From NCBI RefSeq assembly GCF_000710915.1, contig NZ_BAUA01000110.1, forward strand, positions 1 to 64,000: a stretch of 64,000 nucleotides of DNA. Reading direction: 5' to 3'. Below are positions 42,442 to 51,387 of the stretch, one piece after another (the first letter of the stretch is position 1; every line of letters begins with the position of its first letter). The notes beneath the pieces are model-generated. The model saw only the letters and a program-made list of their open reading frames with translations, searched no databases and was not told the DNA's origin. A program made the translations under genes and the position numbers. This DNA comes from Nocardia brasiliensis IFM 10847 (GTDB taxonomy: Bacteria > Actinomycetota > Actinomycetes > Mycobacteriales > Mycobacteriaceae).

Positions 42442-43098
42442 TCATGGCTGCCACGGCAGCAATTGCACCATCAAACCTTCACAGTCGGCGAGCACATTGC
42501 CCTGCTCATCGAGTAATTCGGCGGTGATGAACGTCTTGCGCCCCTCGGTCCGGTCGACCCGGCCGCGCACCGTCAGCGGCGTCTCCAACGGAGTGATCTT
42601 GCGGTAATTCACATGGAGATACGCGGTGCGACTGATCGGGCGACCGGCGTAGTGCACGATCATGCCGAGCAGATCGTCGAACAGCAGCGGCAGCACGCCG
42701 CCGTGCGCCGCACCGTTGCCGCCGAGATGAAAACGACGGAACTCGCCCGCCATCCGGATACCGTCCGGTCCCGCCTCGAGCACCCGCCACGGCAGCAGCA
42801 AAAGGCTGCCGCGCCCGGGCAATTCGACGGCCCGGCCGGCGGGGCCTTGCAATTCCGGGGCACGGTAGGGCTCGAGCAGCGCGACGAGCTCTTCGGCCTG
42901 GGCGAGCGCGGCCCCGAACACCTCGTCCGGCGCATCCACGGAAACGGCGAGGTCCTGCAGCGTCCGCATCGCCTCGACGAACGGGCCGAAATTGCGCCCG
43001 ATCTTCGCGCGGGAGACCTTGGGAAATCCCCCGTGCTTCTCGTACCGGGACTCGTCCACCGCGCTGCGGTCGATAACCGGTTTCACTCCCTCAGTCAT
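42442..43098 (-). CDS. PaaI-type hotdog thioesterase, candidate DHNA-CoA hydrolase
   Basis: This 218-residue protein has a helical N-terminal part (1-95) followed by a hotdog domain with GGNGAAHGGVLPLLFDDLLG, the catalytic HGG-x-x-x-x-x-D pattern, then HVNYRKITPLETPLTVRG and CEGLMVQLLP. Divergent from menB across 84 bases. Menaquinone synthesis needs release of CoA from the MenB product; a hotdog thioesterase beside menB is a good candidate, but this is inferred from position. ATG at 43098 has TATGGT ending six bases upstream, a leaderless layout. Confidence 0.87.
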   Translation of the reverse strand: MTEGVKPVIDRSAVDESRYEKHGGFPKVSRAKIGRNFGPFVEAMRTLQDLAVSVDAPDEVFGAALAQAEELVALLEPYRAPELQGPAGRAVELPGRGSLLLLPWRVLEAGPDGIRMAGEFRRFHLGGNGAAHGGVLPLLFDDLLGMIVHYAGRPISRTAYLHVNYRKITPLETPLTVRGRVDRTEGRKTFITAELLDEQGNVLADCEGLMVQLLPWQP

Positions 43099-43182
43099 AT
43101 ACGCACCATAACCATCTTTTTTACACCGTCAAGTCGAAGCTGGAGCGCGGGCCGGTCCGGCCCGAGGGCAATAATCACTGGC

Positions 43183-44076
43183 GTGACGTTCAATCCGAAG
43201 TTGTGGCGGCCCGTCCCCGGGTTCGAGAATCTGACCGACATCACCTATCACCGGCACGTCGAGCAGGGCACCGTCCGGGTCGCCTTCGATCGGCCGGAGG
43301 TGCGCAACGCGTTTCGCCCGCACACGGTCGACGAACTCTATCGGGCGCTCGATCACGCGCGGATGACCCCGGATGTCGGCGCCGTGCTGCTCACCGGCAA
43401 CGGACCGAGCCCCAAGGACGGCGGCTGGGCGTTCTGCTCCGGCGGCGATCAGCGCATCCGTGGCCGCAACGGCTACCAGTACGCCAGCGGCGACACCGCG
43501 GACACCGTCGACCAGGCGCGGGCGGGCCGGTTGCACATCCTCGAGGTGCAGCGGCTGATCCGGTTCATGCCGAAAGTGGTGATCGCCCTGGTGAACGGCT
43601 GGGCCGCGGGCGGCGGGCACAGCCTGCACGTGGTCTGCGATCTCACCCTGGCCAGCCGCGAGCACGCCCGGTTCAAGCAGACCGACGCCGATGTCGGCAG
43701 CTTCGACGGCGGCTACGGCAGCGCCTACCTCGCGAAGATGGTCGGCCAGAAGTTCGCCAGGGAGATCTTCTTCCTCGGCCGCCCGTACACCGCCGAGGAG
43801 ATGCACCAGATGGGCGCGGTGAACAAGGTGGTCGACCACGCCGAACTCGAAGACGTCGCCCTGGAGTGGACCGCCGACATCAACGGCAAATCCCCACAGG
43901 CGCAACGCATGCTGAAGTACGCGTTCAACCTGCTCGACGACGGGCTGGTGGGCCAGCAGCTGTTCGCGGGCGAGGCGACCCGGATGGCGTATATGACCGA
44001 CGAGGCCGTCGAGGGCCGCGACTCGTTCCTGGAGAAGCGCAAGCCCGACTGGACCCCCTACCCCTGGTACTTCTGA
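43183..44076 (+). CDS. menB: 1,4-dihydroxy-2-naphthoyl-CoA synthase
   Basis: This 297-residue crotonase-fold enzyme cyclises OSB-CoA. Diagnostic parts are GWAFCSGGDQRIRGRNGYQY, VNGWAAGGGHSLHVVCDLTL and TDADVGSFDGGYGSAYLAKM, ending KPDWTPYPWYF. GTG at 43183 (VTFNPKLWRPVPG) follows an ATAATC hexamer by six bases. The long open frame upstream crosses the divergent thioesterase gene and is a shadow. Next gene starts two bases after the stop. Confidence 0.96.
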   Translation: MTFNPKLWRPVPGFENLTDITYHRHVEQGTVRVAFDRPEVRNAFRPHTVDELYRALDHARMTPDVGAVLLTGNGPSPKDGGWAFCSGGDQRIRGRNGYQYASGDTADTVDQARAGRLHILEVQRLIRFMPKVVIALVNGWAAGGGHSLHVVCDLTLASREHARFKQTDADVGSFDGGYGSAYLAKMVGQKFAREIFFLGRPYTAEEMHQMGAVNKVVDHAELEDVALEWTADINGKSPQAQRMLKYAFNLLDDGLVGQQLFAGEATRMAYMTDEAVEGRDSFLEKRKPDWTPYPWYF

Positions 44077-44077
44077 C

Positions 44078-44470
44078 ATGGAGATCCTGAACAGCAGAAT
44101 CCTGCTGCGCCCCGCCGATTACGACACCACGCTCGCGTTCTACCGCGACGGACTCGGTCTCGCGATCTCACGGGAGTATCCGGGCGGCACGGTCTTCTTC
44201 GCGGGCCAGTCGCTGGTCGAGGTGGCCGCGCACGGCGGCTCGGGCAATGCTTCCCGGTTCGAAGGCGCGCTCTGGTTGCAGGTGCGCGACGTGTCGGATG
44301 CCGCGGCCGAACTCGCGCTCAAAGGCATCCCGATCGACAAGGCCCCCGCCGAACAGCCCTGGGGGTTGATCGAAATGTGGCTACGCGACCCGGACGGGGT
44401 GCCGATCGTGCTCGTCGAGGTGCCGGCCGAACATCCGATACGCAAAGACAACCGCTGGTCAGACGACTGA
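44078..44470 (+). CDS. VOC-family protein linked to menB
   Basis: This 130-residue VOC protein begins MEILNSRILLRPADYDTTLAF with the second module MWLRDPDGVPIVLVEVPAEH. Separated from menB by one base, so cotranscribed and probably coupled. An orthologue (Rv0546c position) also lies in the mycobacterial men region. It may act on a men-pathway intermediate or be a detoxification protein; nothing in the sequence decides. Confidence 0.88.
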   Translation: MEILNSRILLRPADYDTTLAFYRDGLGLAISREYPGGTVFFAGQSLVEVAAHGGSGNASRFEGALWLQVRDVSDAAAELALKGIPIDKAPAEQPWGLIEMWLRDPDGVPIVLVEVPAEHPIRKDNRWSDD

Positions 44471-44730
44471 ATAACCGTCCGCTTTGTTCCAAATGGGCAC
44501 ATCGAGTTGCCAAGGAGTGTCTCGGCGAGGACGATAGCGCTCGGATGGCCCCCGACCGCCGTTGTTTGGCCCGGCCGCCGTGTGAACCCGTCCGACGAGT
44601 GAATCGCAGTCCGCATGCCTGGCGAACCTGAGCCCCATTTCTTGGGGGCGGCCGAACACGTCTCGCGCCGCCCCGGCAAACCGACCACCCGTTCCGCGTT
44701 CGGCGACGCGGTCATGACACGATCCCTACC

Positions 44731-44835
44731 GTGAGCGAGCGCAGTGAGCGGGCCGAGGGCACAGCGCCTCTGGGCACGAGGGGGTCGAGCATCGAGGTGC
44801 CCGGGGCCGTCGAGGCAGGTGAGGTGGGGTCGTGA
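44731..44835 (+). CDS. 34-residue leader peptide coupled to menE (candidate)
   Basis: A GTG frame of 34 codons (VSERSERAEGTAPLGTRG at the start) ends with a TGA that overlaps the GTG of menE (GTGA). Its DNA begins GTGAGCGAGCGCAGTGAGCG, a self-similar sequence also approximated upstream of the Mce-associated gene. The 260 bases between the VOC gene and this frame (44471-44730) contain no gene I can support. Coupling is plausible; expression unproven. Confidence 0.4.
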   Translation: MSERSERAEGTAPLGTRGSSIEVPGAVEAGEVGS

Positions 44836-45989
44836 GGACTCTCCGGACTTTGCCGATGCCTACCGGCTCCGGTGCGGGCGATGTCCTGCCGCACCTGCGA
44901 GAAGCGTTGGAGGGCAACGGGCCCGCGTGGCTGCCGATTCCGACCAGCGACCGCAGAGAAGCCCGGCGGCTGAGCGACGCGCTCTCGCCCGGCGAGACGA
45001 TCGATGACGAAGTCGCCCTGGTGGTGACCACCTCCGGCACCACCGGCGTGCCGAAGGGCGCGATGCTCAGCGCCGCCGCGCTGCGGGCCAGCGGCACCGC
45101 CACCCACGACCGGCTCGGTGGACCGGGCAGCTGGCTGCTGGCGCTGCCGACCCATCACATCGCGGGCATCCAGGTGCTGTTGCGCAGCATCCTGGCGGGC
45201 ACCCAGCCGACCATCCTGGACGTGTCCGGCGGTTTCCTGCCGGAGGCGCTGGCCGGCGCGGTGTCGAGCATGCGGGGCGAGCGCCGCTACACCGCGCTGG
45301 TGCCGACCCAGCTGATCAAGGCCCTGGACGCGCCCGGCGCCGCGGCGGCGCTGGCCGAACTCGACGGCGTCCTGGTCGGCGGCGCGGCCACCCCGCTGCC
45401 CGTCTACGAGCGCGCGAAAGCGGCGGGCATCAACGTCGTTCGCACCTACGGCATGAGCGAGACGTGCGGCGGCTGCGTGTACGACGGCGTGCCGCTGGAC
45501 GGCACCGAGGTGCGCATCGAGGACGGCCGGGTCGTGCTCGGCGGCACGATGATCGCGTCGGGCTACCGCGGCCAGCCCGATCATCCCGCGTTCGACGAAC
45601 CGGGCTGGTTCCGCACCGAGGACGCGGGTGTCTTCGAGGACGGCAGGCTGCGGATCACCGGCCGGCTCGACGAGGCGATCATGACCGGCGGTCTGCTGGT
45701 GATCCCACAGGTGGTCGAGGCCGTGCTGATAACCCATCCCGCGGTCCGCGAATGCGTCGTGCTCGGGCTCCCGGACGAGCGGCTCGGCCAGCGGGTGGCC
45801 GTGGTCGTGGTGCCCGCGGCCGGCGCGGCGCCCACGCTCGACGAGCTGCGCGAGCACGTGGTGGCCGAACTGGACGCCATCGCCGCCCCGCGCGAACTCG
45901 GCATCATCGATGAGATCCCGTTGCGCGGGCCCGGCAAGCCGGACCGCAACACGCTGCGCAAACAGTTGCTCGCCGACTCCACGCACTAG
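44832..45989 (+). CDS. menE: o-succinylbenzoate-CoA ligase
   Basis: This 385-residue ANL-superfamily adenylate-forming ligase activates OSB for MenB. A3 loop is VTTSGTTGVPKGAML (near 65), A5 is RTYGMSETCGGCV, A8 is GRLDEAIMTGG, and the A10 lysine is in RGPGKPDRN (near 366). It is shorter than typical acyl-CoA ligases (about 500), as expected of actinobacterial MenE. The start GTG overlaps the stop of a leader frame. Confidence 0.95.
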   Translation: MRTLRTLPMPTGSGAGDVLPHLREALEGNGPAWLPIPTSDRREARRLSDALSPGETIDDEVALVVTTSGTTGVPKGAMLSAAALRASGTATHDRLGGPGSWLLALPTHHIAGIQVLLRSILAGTQPTILDVSGGFLPEALAGAVSSMRGERRYTALVPTQLIKALDAPGAAAALAELDGVLVGGAATPLPVYERAKAAGINVVRTYGMSETCGGCVYDGVPLDGTEVRIEDGRVVLGGTMIASGYRGQPDHPAFDEPGWFRTEDAGVFEDGRLRITGRLDEAIMTGGLLVIPQVVEAVLITHPAVRECVVLGLPDERLGQRVAVVVVPAAGAAPTLDELREHVVAELDAIAAPRELGIIDEIPLRGPGKPDRNTLRKQLLADSTH

Positions 45990-46059
45990 GCGGGCCCGGC
46001 AAGGGCCGCGCCATCGCGACGCAAGGGCGGTGCAAGAGGCGGGCCGCAGAGTCATACCC

Positions 46060-47040
46060 ATGACTTCTTTCACACCCACTTCAGCACTCGCCGTGGAGGC
46101 GGACGGGCTGGTCAAGGTGTTCGGGGAACAGCGGGCCGTCGACGGCGTGAGCCTGGCGGTGCCGCAGGGCTCGGTGTACGGCGTGCTCGGACCGAACGGC
46201 GCGGGCAAGACCACGACCATCAAGATGCTGGCCACCCTGCTGCGCCTGGACGGCGGCAGCGCCCGCATCTTCGGCCACGACGTGGTCGCCGAACCGACGG
46301 CCGTCCGGTCGCTGGTCGGCGTCACCGGGCAGTACGCCTCGGTCGACGAGGACCTGTCCGCCACCGAGAACCTGATCCTGTTCTCCCGCCTGCTCGGCCT
46401 CAGCCGCGCCGAGGCCCGGCGCAAGTCGGCCGAGCTGCTCGAGGAGTTCGATCTCGTGGCAGCGGCGACCAAACCGCTCAAGAACTTCTCCGGCGGCATG
46501 CGCCGGCGCCTGGATCTGGCGGCCAGCCTGATCGCGACCCCGCCGCTGTTGTTCCTCGACGAGCCGACCACCGGCCTGGACCCGCGCACCCGCGCTCAGA
46601 TGTGGGACACCATCCGCAGGCTGGTCCGCGAAGGCGCCACGGTGCTGCTCACCACGCAGTACCTGGACGAGGCCGACCAGTTGGCCGACCGGATCGCGGT
46701 GATCGATCACGGCAGGGTGATCGCCGACGGCACCGCCGACGAACTGAAGGCCTCGGTCGGTGGTTCCTCGCTGCACCTGACGCTGGCCGATCGAACCCAG
46801 CTCGACGAGGCCCGCCGGGTGGTCGGCGATTTCCTCGGCGCCGAGGCCACGATCACGCCCGAGGCCGGCCGGCTCACCGCCCCGCTGCGCGACGCCGGCG
46901 TGACCGCCGATCTGCTGATCCGCCTGCGCGAGTGGCAGATCGGGATCGACGAGATCACGGTCAGCAAGCCGAGCCTCGACGAGGTCTTCCTCACCATCAC
47001 CGGCCGTCCGGCCGACGACGACGAAAGGAGCGCGGCATGA
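46060..47040 (+). CDS. ABC exporter ATPase, DrrA (daunorubicin resistance) type
   Basis: This 326-residue ATPase has Walker A GPNGAGKTTTIKML (about 44-57), Q-loop VTGQYASVDEDLSATEN, signature FSGGMRRRLDLAASL, Walker B LLFLDEPTTGLDPRTR and the C-terminal DrrA-type domain ending VSKPSLDEVFLTITGRP. The ATG at 46060 gives a normal N terminus; the frame is open into menE. It overlaps its permease by four bases (ATGA). It probably exports an amphiphilic drug or lipid. Confidence 0.92.
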   Translation: MTSFTPTSALAVEADGLVKVFGEQRAVDGVSLAVPQGSVYGVLGPNGAGKTTTIKMLATLLRLDGGSARIFGHDVVAEPTAVRSLVGVTGQYASVDEDLSATENLILFSRLLGLSRAEARRKSAELLEEFDLVAAATKPLKNFSGGMRRRLDLAASLIATPPLLFLDEPTTGLDPRTRAQMWDTIRRLVREGATVLLTTQYLDEADQLADRIAVIDHGRVIADGTADELKASVGGSSLHLTLADRTQLDEARRVVGDFLGAEATITPEAGRLTAPLRDAGVTADLLIRLREWQIGIDEITVSKPSLDEVFLTITGRPADDDERSAA

Positions 47041-47873
47041 CGACGCTCACCGCCCCCTCCCCTGCGCGCCATGCGGCGCCGCTGCGCATCCCCGAGGTCA
47101 GCAACCACATCGGGCTGCGCCAAGCGGTTTCGACCTCGCTGACCATGGCCTACCGCGGCCTGCTGAAGATCAAGCACAACCCGGAACAACTCTTCGACGT
47201 GACGGTGCAGCCGATTCTGTTCACCGCGCTGTTCGCCTTCATCTTCGGCGGGGCGATCGGCGGGAACGTGCACGACTACCTGCCCGTCCTGATCCCCGGC
47301 ATCCTGGTCCAGACGGTGATCCTGACCTCGGTCGTCACCGGCACCCAGCTGCGCGAGGACATGGACAAGGGCGTCTTCGACCGGTTCAAATCCCTGCCGA
47401 TCGCACGTATTTCGGCGCTGGCCGGCGCACTGATCGCCGACATGGTGCGCTACACCATCGCTACAGTGCTCACCGTGATCGTCGGACTCTGCCTCGGTTA
47501 CCGTCCCGGCGGCGGCTTCGTCGGCGTCCTGGTCGCCGCGCTGGTGATCATCGTCTGCTCGTTCGCGGTCAGCTGGATCTGGGCGCTGGTCGGCGTCACC
47601 GGTAAGAGTGCCGCAGGCGTGCAAGGCATCTCGATGATGGTGATGTTCCCGCTGACCTTCATGTCCGGCGCGTTCGCGGTGGTGAGCACCATGCCGGGCT
47701 GGTTGCAGGGACTCAACCACGCCAACCCGGTCTACTACATGGTGAACACCTGCCGGGAGCTGATGAACGGCAACCAGTACACCGGCAACCTGGCCTGGTC
47801 GCTGATCGGCTCTGCGCTCGTGATCGCCATCTTCGCGCCGCTCGCGGTCAAGGCGTACATGCGCCGGGCGTGA
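47037..47873 (+). CDS. ABC-2 type permease, DrrB type
   Basis: This 278-residue permease has about six membrane helices, with the ABC-2 pattern FDVTVQPILFTALFAFIFGG, MDKGVFDRFKSLPI (coupling region) and FPLTFMSGAFAVVSTMPGWL followed by NHANPVYYMVNTCRELMNG. Starts at ATG 47037 inside the ATPase gene's end. Followed by a strong bidirectional terminator and a convergent AfsR-like regulator. Confidence 0.93.
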   Translation: MTTLTAPSPARHAAPLRIPEVSNHIGLRQAVSTSLTMAYRGLLKIKHNPEQLFDVTVQPILFTALFAFIFGGAIGGNVHDYLPVLIPGILVQTVILTSVVTGTQLREDMDKGVFDRFKSLPIARISALAGALIADMVRYTIATVLTVIVGLCLGYRPGGGFVGVLVAALVIIVCSFAVSWIWALVGVTGKSAAGVQGISMMVMFPLTFMSGAFAVVSTMPGWLQGLNHANPVYYMVNTCRELMNGNQYTGNLAWSLIGSALVIAIFAPLAVKAYMRRA

Positions 47874-47894
47874 GACGGAACCCGATGCGGGACA

Positions 47895-47933
47895 ACGCAA
47901 CGCCGGACGGCCGCAGGCCGCCCGGCGTTGCGT
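47895..47933. terminator. bidirectional terminator between exporter and regulator
   Basis: ACGCAACGCCGG (47895-47906) pairs with CCGGCGTTGCGT (47922-47933), and CGGCC/GGCCG extends the stem to a GCA loop. It lies 22 bases after the permease stop and 21 bases after the convergent regulator stop. Confidence 0.82.
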
Positions 47934-47953
47934 CGTCGGGTCCGGTATTCAGA

Positions 47954-50900
47954 TCAGGGAGCTTTGGCCAGCTCACGCAGGATGGCCATGATGCGTTCGG
48001 CCGAATCCCGGCGCCGCAGGCGGCTCACCGCGGCCCGGGCCTCGTCGAACGGTTGCGCGCCGAGCCGCTCGCGCGCCAGTTCGACGTGGGTGGCCCAGCG
48101 CATCGACGGAAAGTCCTGGCGGCAGAACACCTTGGGCGCCAACGCGAGCAGGTCGGCGCCGCGCGCGGGGTCCTGCTCCGTGGCGATCAGATAGGAGCCG
48201 ACCGCACAGGCGATGCCGCCGATCTGCGGCAGATCGGCGTACTGGGTCAGCATCGGCAACGTCTGCTCGACCAGCTGATCGACGAACTCGCCCGCGGTGT
48301 CGAGCGCGCCGTGCAGTACCCACGCGTCCAGGGCGGCCGCGCCGAGCATCAGCGAACCGGGACCGGGACTGACGTCGGTGGACGGCCAGCCGTACAGTTC
48401 GAGCGCCCGGTCATACCGCTGCAGGCCCTCCGCGATATCACCGCGGCTGAGCGATACCTCGGCCGCGCCCTGCATCACCGTGGCGAGCAGCCGGTTCGGA
48501 CCCGCCAGTCCGCTTTCGACGTCGGCGGCGCGCAGGGCGAGCTCCAACTCCTGTTCGGCGCGGGCCTGCTCGCCCGCGCCGAGCAACGCCGCCACCAGCA
48601 TGCTGCGGGTTTCGATGGTGTCCTCGTAGGCACCGAGACGCACCAGCATCTCGAGCGATCGCCGGTAGTACGGAACGGCTTTCGCGTACTCGGCGATCTG
48701 CCCGTACACCTGGCCGAGGTGCCGGCACACCATGGCGGTGCTCCAGACGTTGTCGTGGCCGAAGATCTCGAGCGCGCGCACTGCGTCCAGCGTCGAGCCG
48801 CGCACGTCGCCGAGGTTCTCCCGCATGTTCGCGCGCAGCAGCAGCGCGCTGGCCATGGTCTCGGCATCCGGGGAGCGCACGGCGTGCGCGATCAGGCGGG
48901 CCAGGCCACGGCCATCGGCTCTGGTCAGCACGATGCTCGCGACGAAACTGTTGCTCGGGGTGAGTTCGGCTCCGCTGCGCAGCATTCGGCGCACCCGCAA
49001 GCGCAGGGCCGCCAGGTCACGCCCGCTGCCGTTGCTGTAGGCGAGGTGCAGGAACATGGTCTGGTAGCTGGTCAGCACCAGATCGGGCGGCGGGGCCTGC
49101 GGGCCGCTCTCGTCCGGGTGCAATCGAGCGATCCGCCCGGCCCAGCCGACCACCTCCGTGTGCGATCCGCGCAGCATCCACAGCGCGGAGACGATCGGGA
49201 AGACGATGTAGGCGGTGTACGCGTCCTCCCGGTCGAGCGCGGCGCGCAAGGCATCGAGCAGATTGTCCAGCTCCGCCGCCACCGACAACGCCAGCCACAC
49301 CTGGTCGCCGGTGCGATACCGGTCCGCGACATCGAGGGCATACGTCCTGGCCCACAGCAGCATTCGATCGGTCACCAGTTCGGCCTCGCCGGGCCAGGCG
49401 GCCAGCTGTTCCGCGCCGTACTCGCGCACCGTCTCCAGCATGCGGTAGCGGGTGCCGAGCACCTCGTCGTCGAGCACCGTGAGCAGCGACTGGTTCACCA
49501 GGCCGTCGACCGCCCCGGCGGCATCGTCGACGTCGGCACCGGAGGCCACCAGTTCGGCCGCCGAGAGCGTGAAACCCGCCGGGAATCGGCACAATCGGCG
49601 CAGGGCCGCCTGCTGCGGCGCGTCGAGCAGGTTCCAGCTCCAGTCGATCACCGCGTGCAACGTGCGATGGCGTTCGGGCGAACTCCGATCCCCGTGCCGC
49701 AGCAGAGCGAACCGATCGGCCAGCCGCAGCGTGATCTCCTCGACGCTGAGCACCCGCACCCGCGCGGCCGCCAGCTCGATGGCCAGCGGCAGGCCGTCCA
49801 GCGTGTGGCACAGCTGTGCGACGACATCGGGATCCAGCCGGACCCCGGGCCGCACCGCCCTCGCCCGCGCCGCGAACAACTCGGTCGCGGGCGACCCGGT
49901 GGGGTCGATGGCCAAGGGCGGCAACGGATACACCGTCTCGGCCGTGATCATCAGCGGCGCCCGGCTCGTGGTCAGCACGGTCAGCCGATCGGCCACCCCG
50001 ATCAGGTCGGCGACAACTACGGCGACGGCCTCGATCAAATGCTCGCAGTTGTCGAGGATCAGCAGCATGGGCCGGGCGGCCACGGCCTCGCGCAGCCGCT
50101 GGCGGGCATCGATGCGTGGCCGCAACGTCGTCGTGTTGTAGCCGACATCGCTCAGGCCGAGCGTCGCGCTGATCGCGGCCTCGATCTCGACCCTGGCGTC
50201 GGCGCCCTCCGCACGGACCGAGGCCAACTCCACCAGCACCACCCGGTTGGTCGCCGCGGCGCGGGCGCCGACCTCGTTGGCGATGCGGGTCTTGCCCGCG
50301 CCACCGGGACCGAGCACCGTGATCACCCGGGACACGGGCAGCAGCGCCGCCAGCGCGCTCAGGTCCTCCGCCCGGCCGAGCAGCGCGTTCGGCGCGGCAC
50401 GCAGGCCGATCGCCGCGGGTAAGGCGAACTCCGGCACGTCGATATCGCGGGCCGCCGCGTCGACCGGCGGTCCCGGCGGGGCCGCGGCGGTGCCGTTGTG
50501 CCCCACCGCTTCCCCGCGCAGGATCGCGGTGTTCAGCTCGACCAAGGCCGGTCCGGGATCCGCGCCGAGTTGTTCGGCGAGCCGGGTCCGGAACACGGCG
50601 AACGACTCCAGCGCCTCGTTCTGGTGACCGGCGAACGCGAGCAACCGCATCAGCGTGAGCTGCGCCGACTCATCCAGCGGTGCTGCGCCCGCCCGATACC
50701 GCGCGAGGCGCAGCGCGCCCTCGATATCGCCCGCGGATTCGCGCGCCGCGAGTTCCAGCACGGTCAATTCGGTGAGCCGGGTCGCCGCCGCGGCGCACAG
50801 CGCGTCGGCGACCGCGCCCGGCGGCAGATCACCGCCTGGTTCGCCCCGCCACAGCGCGCGGGCCTCGGCGATCGACGCCAAGCAGGCCGCGTGATCGCCG

Positions 50901-51343
50901 GCGGTGCGGTATTCGCGCGCCCGACGCAGCAGCTCGGCGCTGCGGGTCAGGTCCACCTCGTCGGCGCGCAGCGTGAGCCGGTAACCGGCCGGGCCGATCT
51001 CCAGCGCGCCGTCCGGCAGCGCGGCGCGCAGCCGCGACACCTGGGTGTGCAGCGCGTTCATCGGGGCGCGCGGCGGTTGCTCCCCCCACACGTCATCGAT
51101 GAGGGCTTGCGCGCTGCGACTACGGCCCGGCCGCAACGCCAGGGCCGCGAGCAGCAAGCGCGATCGGGCGCCGGGCAGCGCGGTCAGCGCGCCGTCACGA
51201 CGCAGCGCGATCTCGCCCAGCAGGGCCACCACGACCGGTTCTCCTGCGGGCGCCCGCAACACTTGACCGCGACCACCCGGGCCGCTTTGATCCGACAACA
51301 TCCCGCGGTCATCGTATGCGAGCAGGACTGACCGAGCCGACAT
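47954..51343 (-). CDS. AfsR/SARP-like regulator with BTAD, NTPase and TPR-like regions
   Basis: This 1129-residue regulator has an OmpR-type winged helix (about 38-125, RSRLLLAALALRPGRSRSAQ), a bacterial transcriptional activation domain (about 130-270), an NB-ARC/STAND NTPase (Walker A GPGGAGKT near 341; LILDNCEHLIEA; VLTTSRAPLMI) and a long helical TPR-like C terminus (about 620-1129). ATG 51343 has GAGGGAAAAACC before it; an inner ATG at 51301 lacks a site. Such proteins switch on export or secondary-metabolite genes. Convergent with a DrrAB-type exporter, its possible target. Confidence 0.92.
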   Translation of the reverse strand: MSARSVLLAYDDRGMLSDQSGPGGRGQVLRAPAGEPVVVALLGEIALRRDGALTALPGARSRLLLAALALRPGRSRSAQALIDDVWGEQPPRAPMNALHTQVSRLRAALPDGALEIGPAGYRLTLRADEVDLTRSAELLRRAREYRTAGDHAACLASIAEARALWRGEPGGDLPPGAVADALCAAAATRLTELTVLELAARESAGDIEGALRLARYRAGAAPLDESAQLTLMRLLAFAGHQNEALESFAVFRTRLAEQLGADPGPALVELNTAILRGEAVGHNGTAAAPPGPPVDAAARDIDVPEFALPAAIGLRAAPNALLGRAEDLSALAALLPVSRVITVLGPGGAGKTRIANEVGARAAATNRVVLVELASVRAEGADARVEIEAAISATLGLSDVGYNTTTLRPRIDARQRLREAVAARPMLLILDNCEHLIEAVAVVVADLIGVADRLTVLTTSRAPLMITAETVYPLPPLAIDPTGSPATELFAARARAVRPGVRLDPDVVAQLCHTLDGLPLAIELAAARVRVLSVEEITLRLADRFALLRHGDRSSPERHRTLHAVIDWSWNLLDAPQQAALRRLCRFPAGFTLSAAELVASGADVDDAAGAVDGLVNQSLLTVLDDEVLGTRYRMLETVREYGAEQLAAWPGEAELVTDRMLLWARTYALDVADRYRTGDQVWLALSVAAELDNLLDALRAALDREDAYTAYIVFPIVSALWMLRGSHTEVVGWAGRIARLHPDESGPQAPPPDLVLTSYQTMFLHLAYSNGSGRDLAALRLRVRRMLRSGAELTPSNSFVASIVLTRADGRGLARLIAHAVRSPDAETMASALLLRANMRENLGDVRGSTLDAVRALEIFGHDNVWSTAMVCRHLGQVYGQIAEYAKAVPYYRRSLEMLVRLGAYEDTIETRSMLVAALLGAGEQARAEQELELALRAADVESGLAGPNRLLATVMQGAAEVSLSRGDIAEGLQRYDRALELYGWPSTDVSPGPGSLMLGAAALDAWVLHGALDTAGEFVDQLVEQTLPMLTQYADLPQIGGIACAVGSYLIATEQDPARGADLLALAPKVFCRQDFPSMRWATHVELARERLGAQPFDEARAAVSRLRRRDSAERIMAILRELAKAP

Positions 51344-51387
51344 GGTTTTTCCCTCGTTCCCCGTGGTCGGTCCCCTACGCTGTGCGC

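Noticed and set aside
44712..46589. 625-codon minus-strand open frame over menE and the exporter ATPase
   Set aside because: It is a shadow: the plus-strand frames show clear MenE and ABC motifs, and this one is low-complexity.
47870..50422. 850-codon plus-strand open frame
   Set aside because: It is antisense to the AfsR/SARP-like regulator, is Arg/Gln/His-rich and has no domains; long antisense frames are expected at this G+C.
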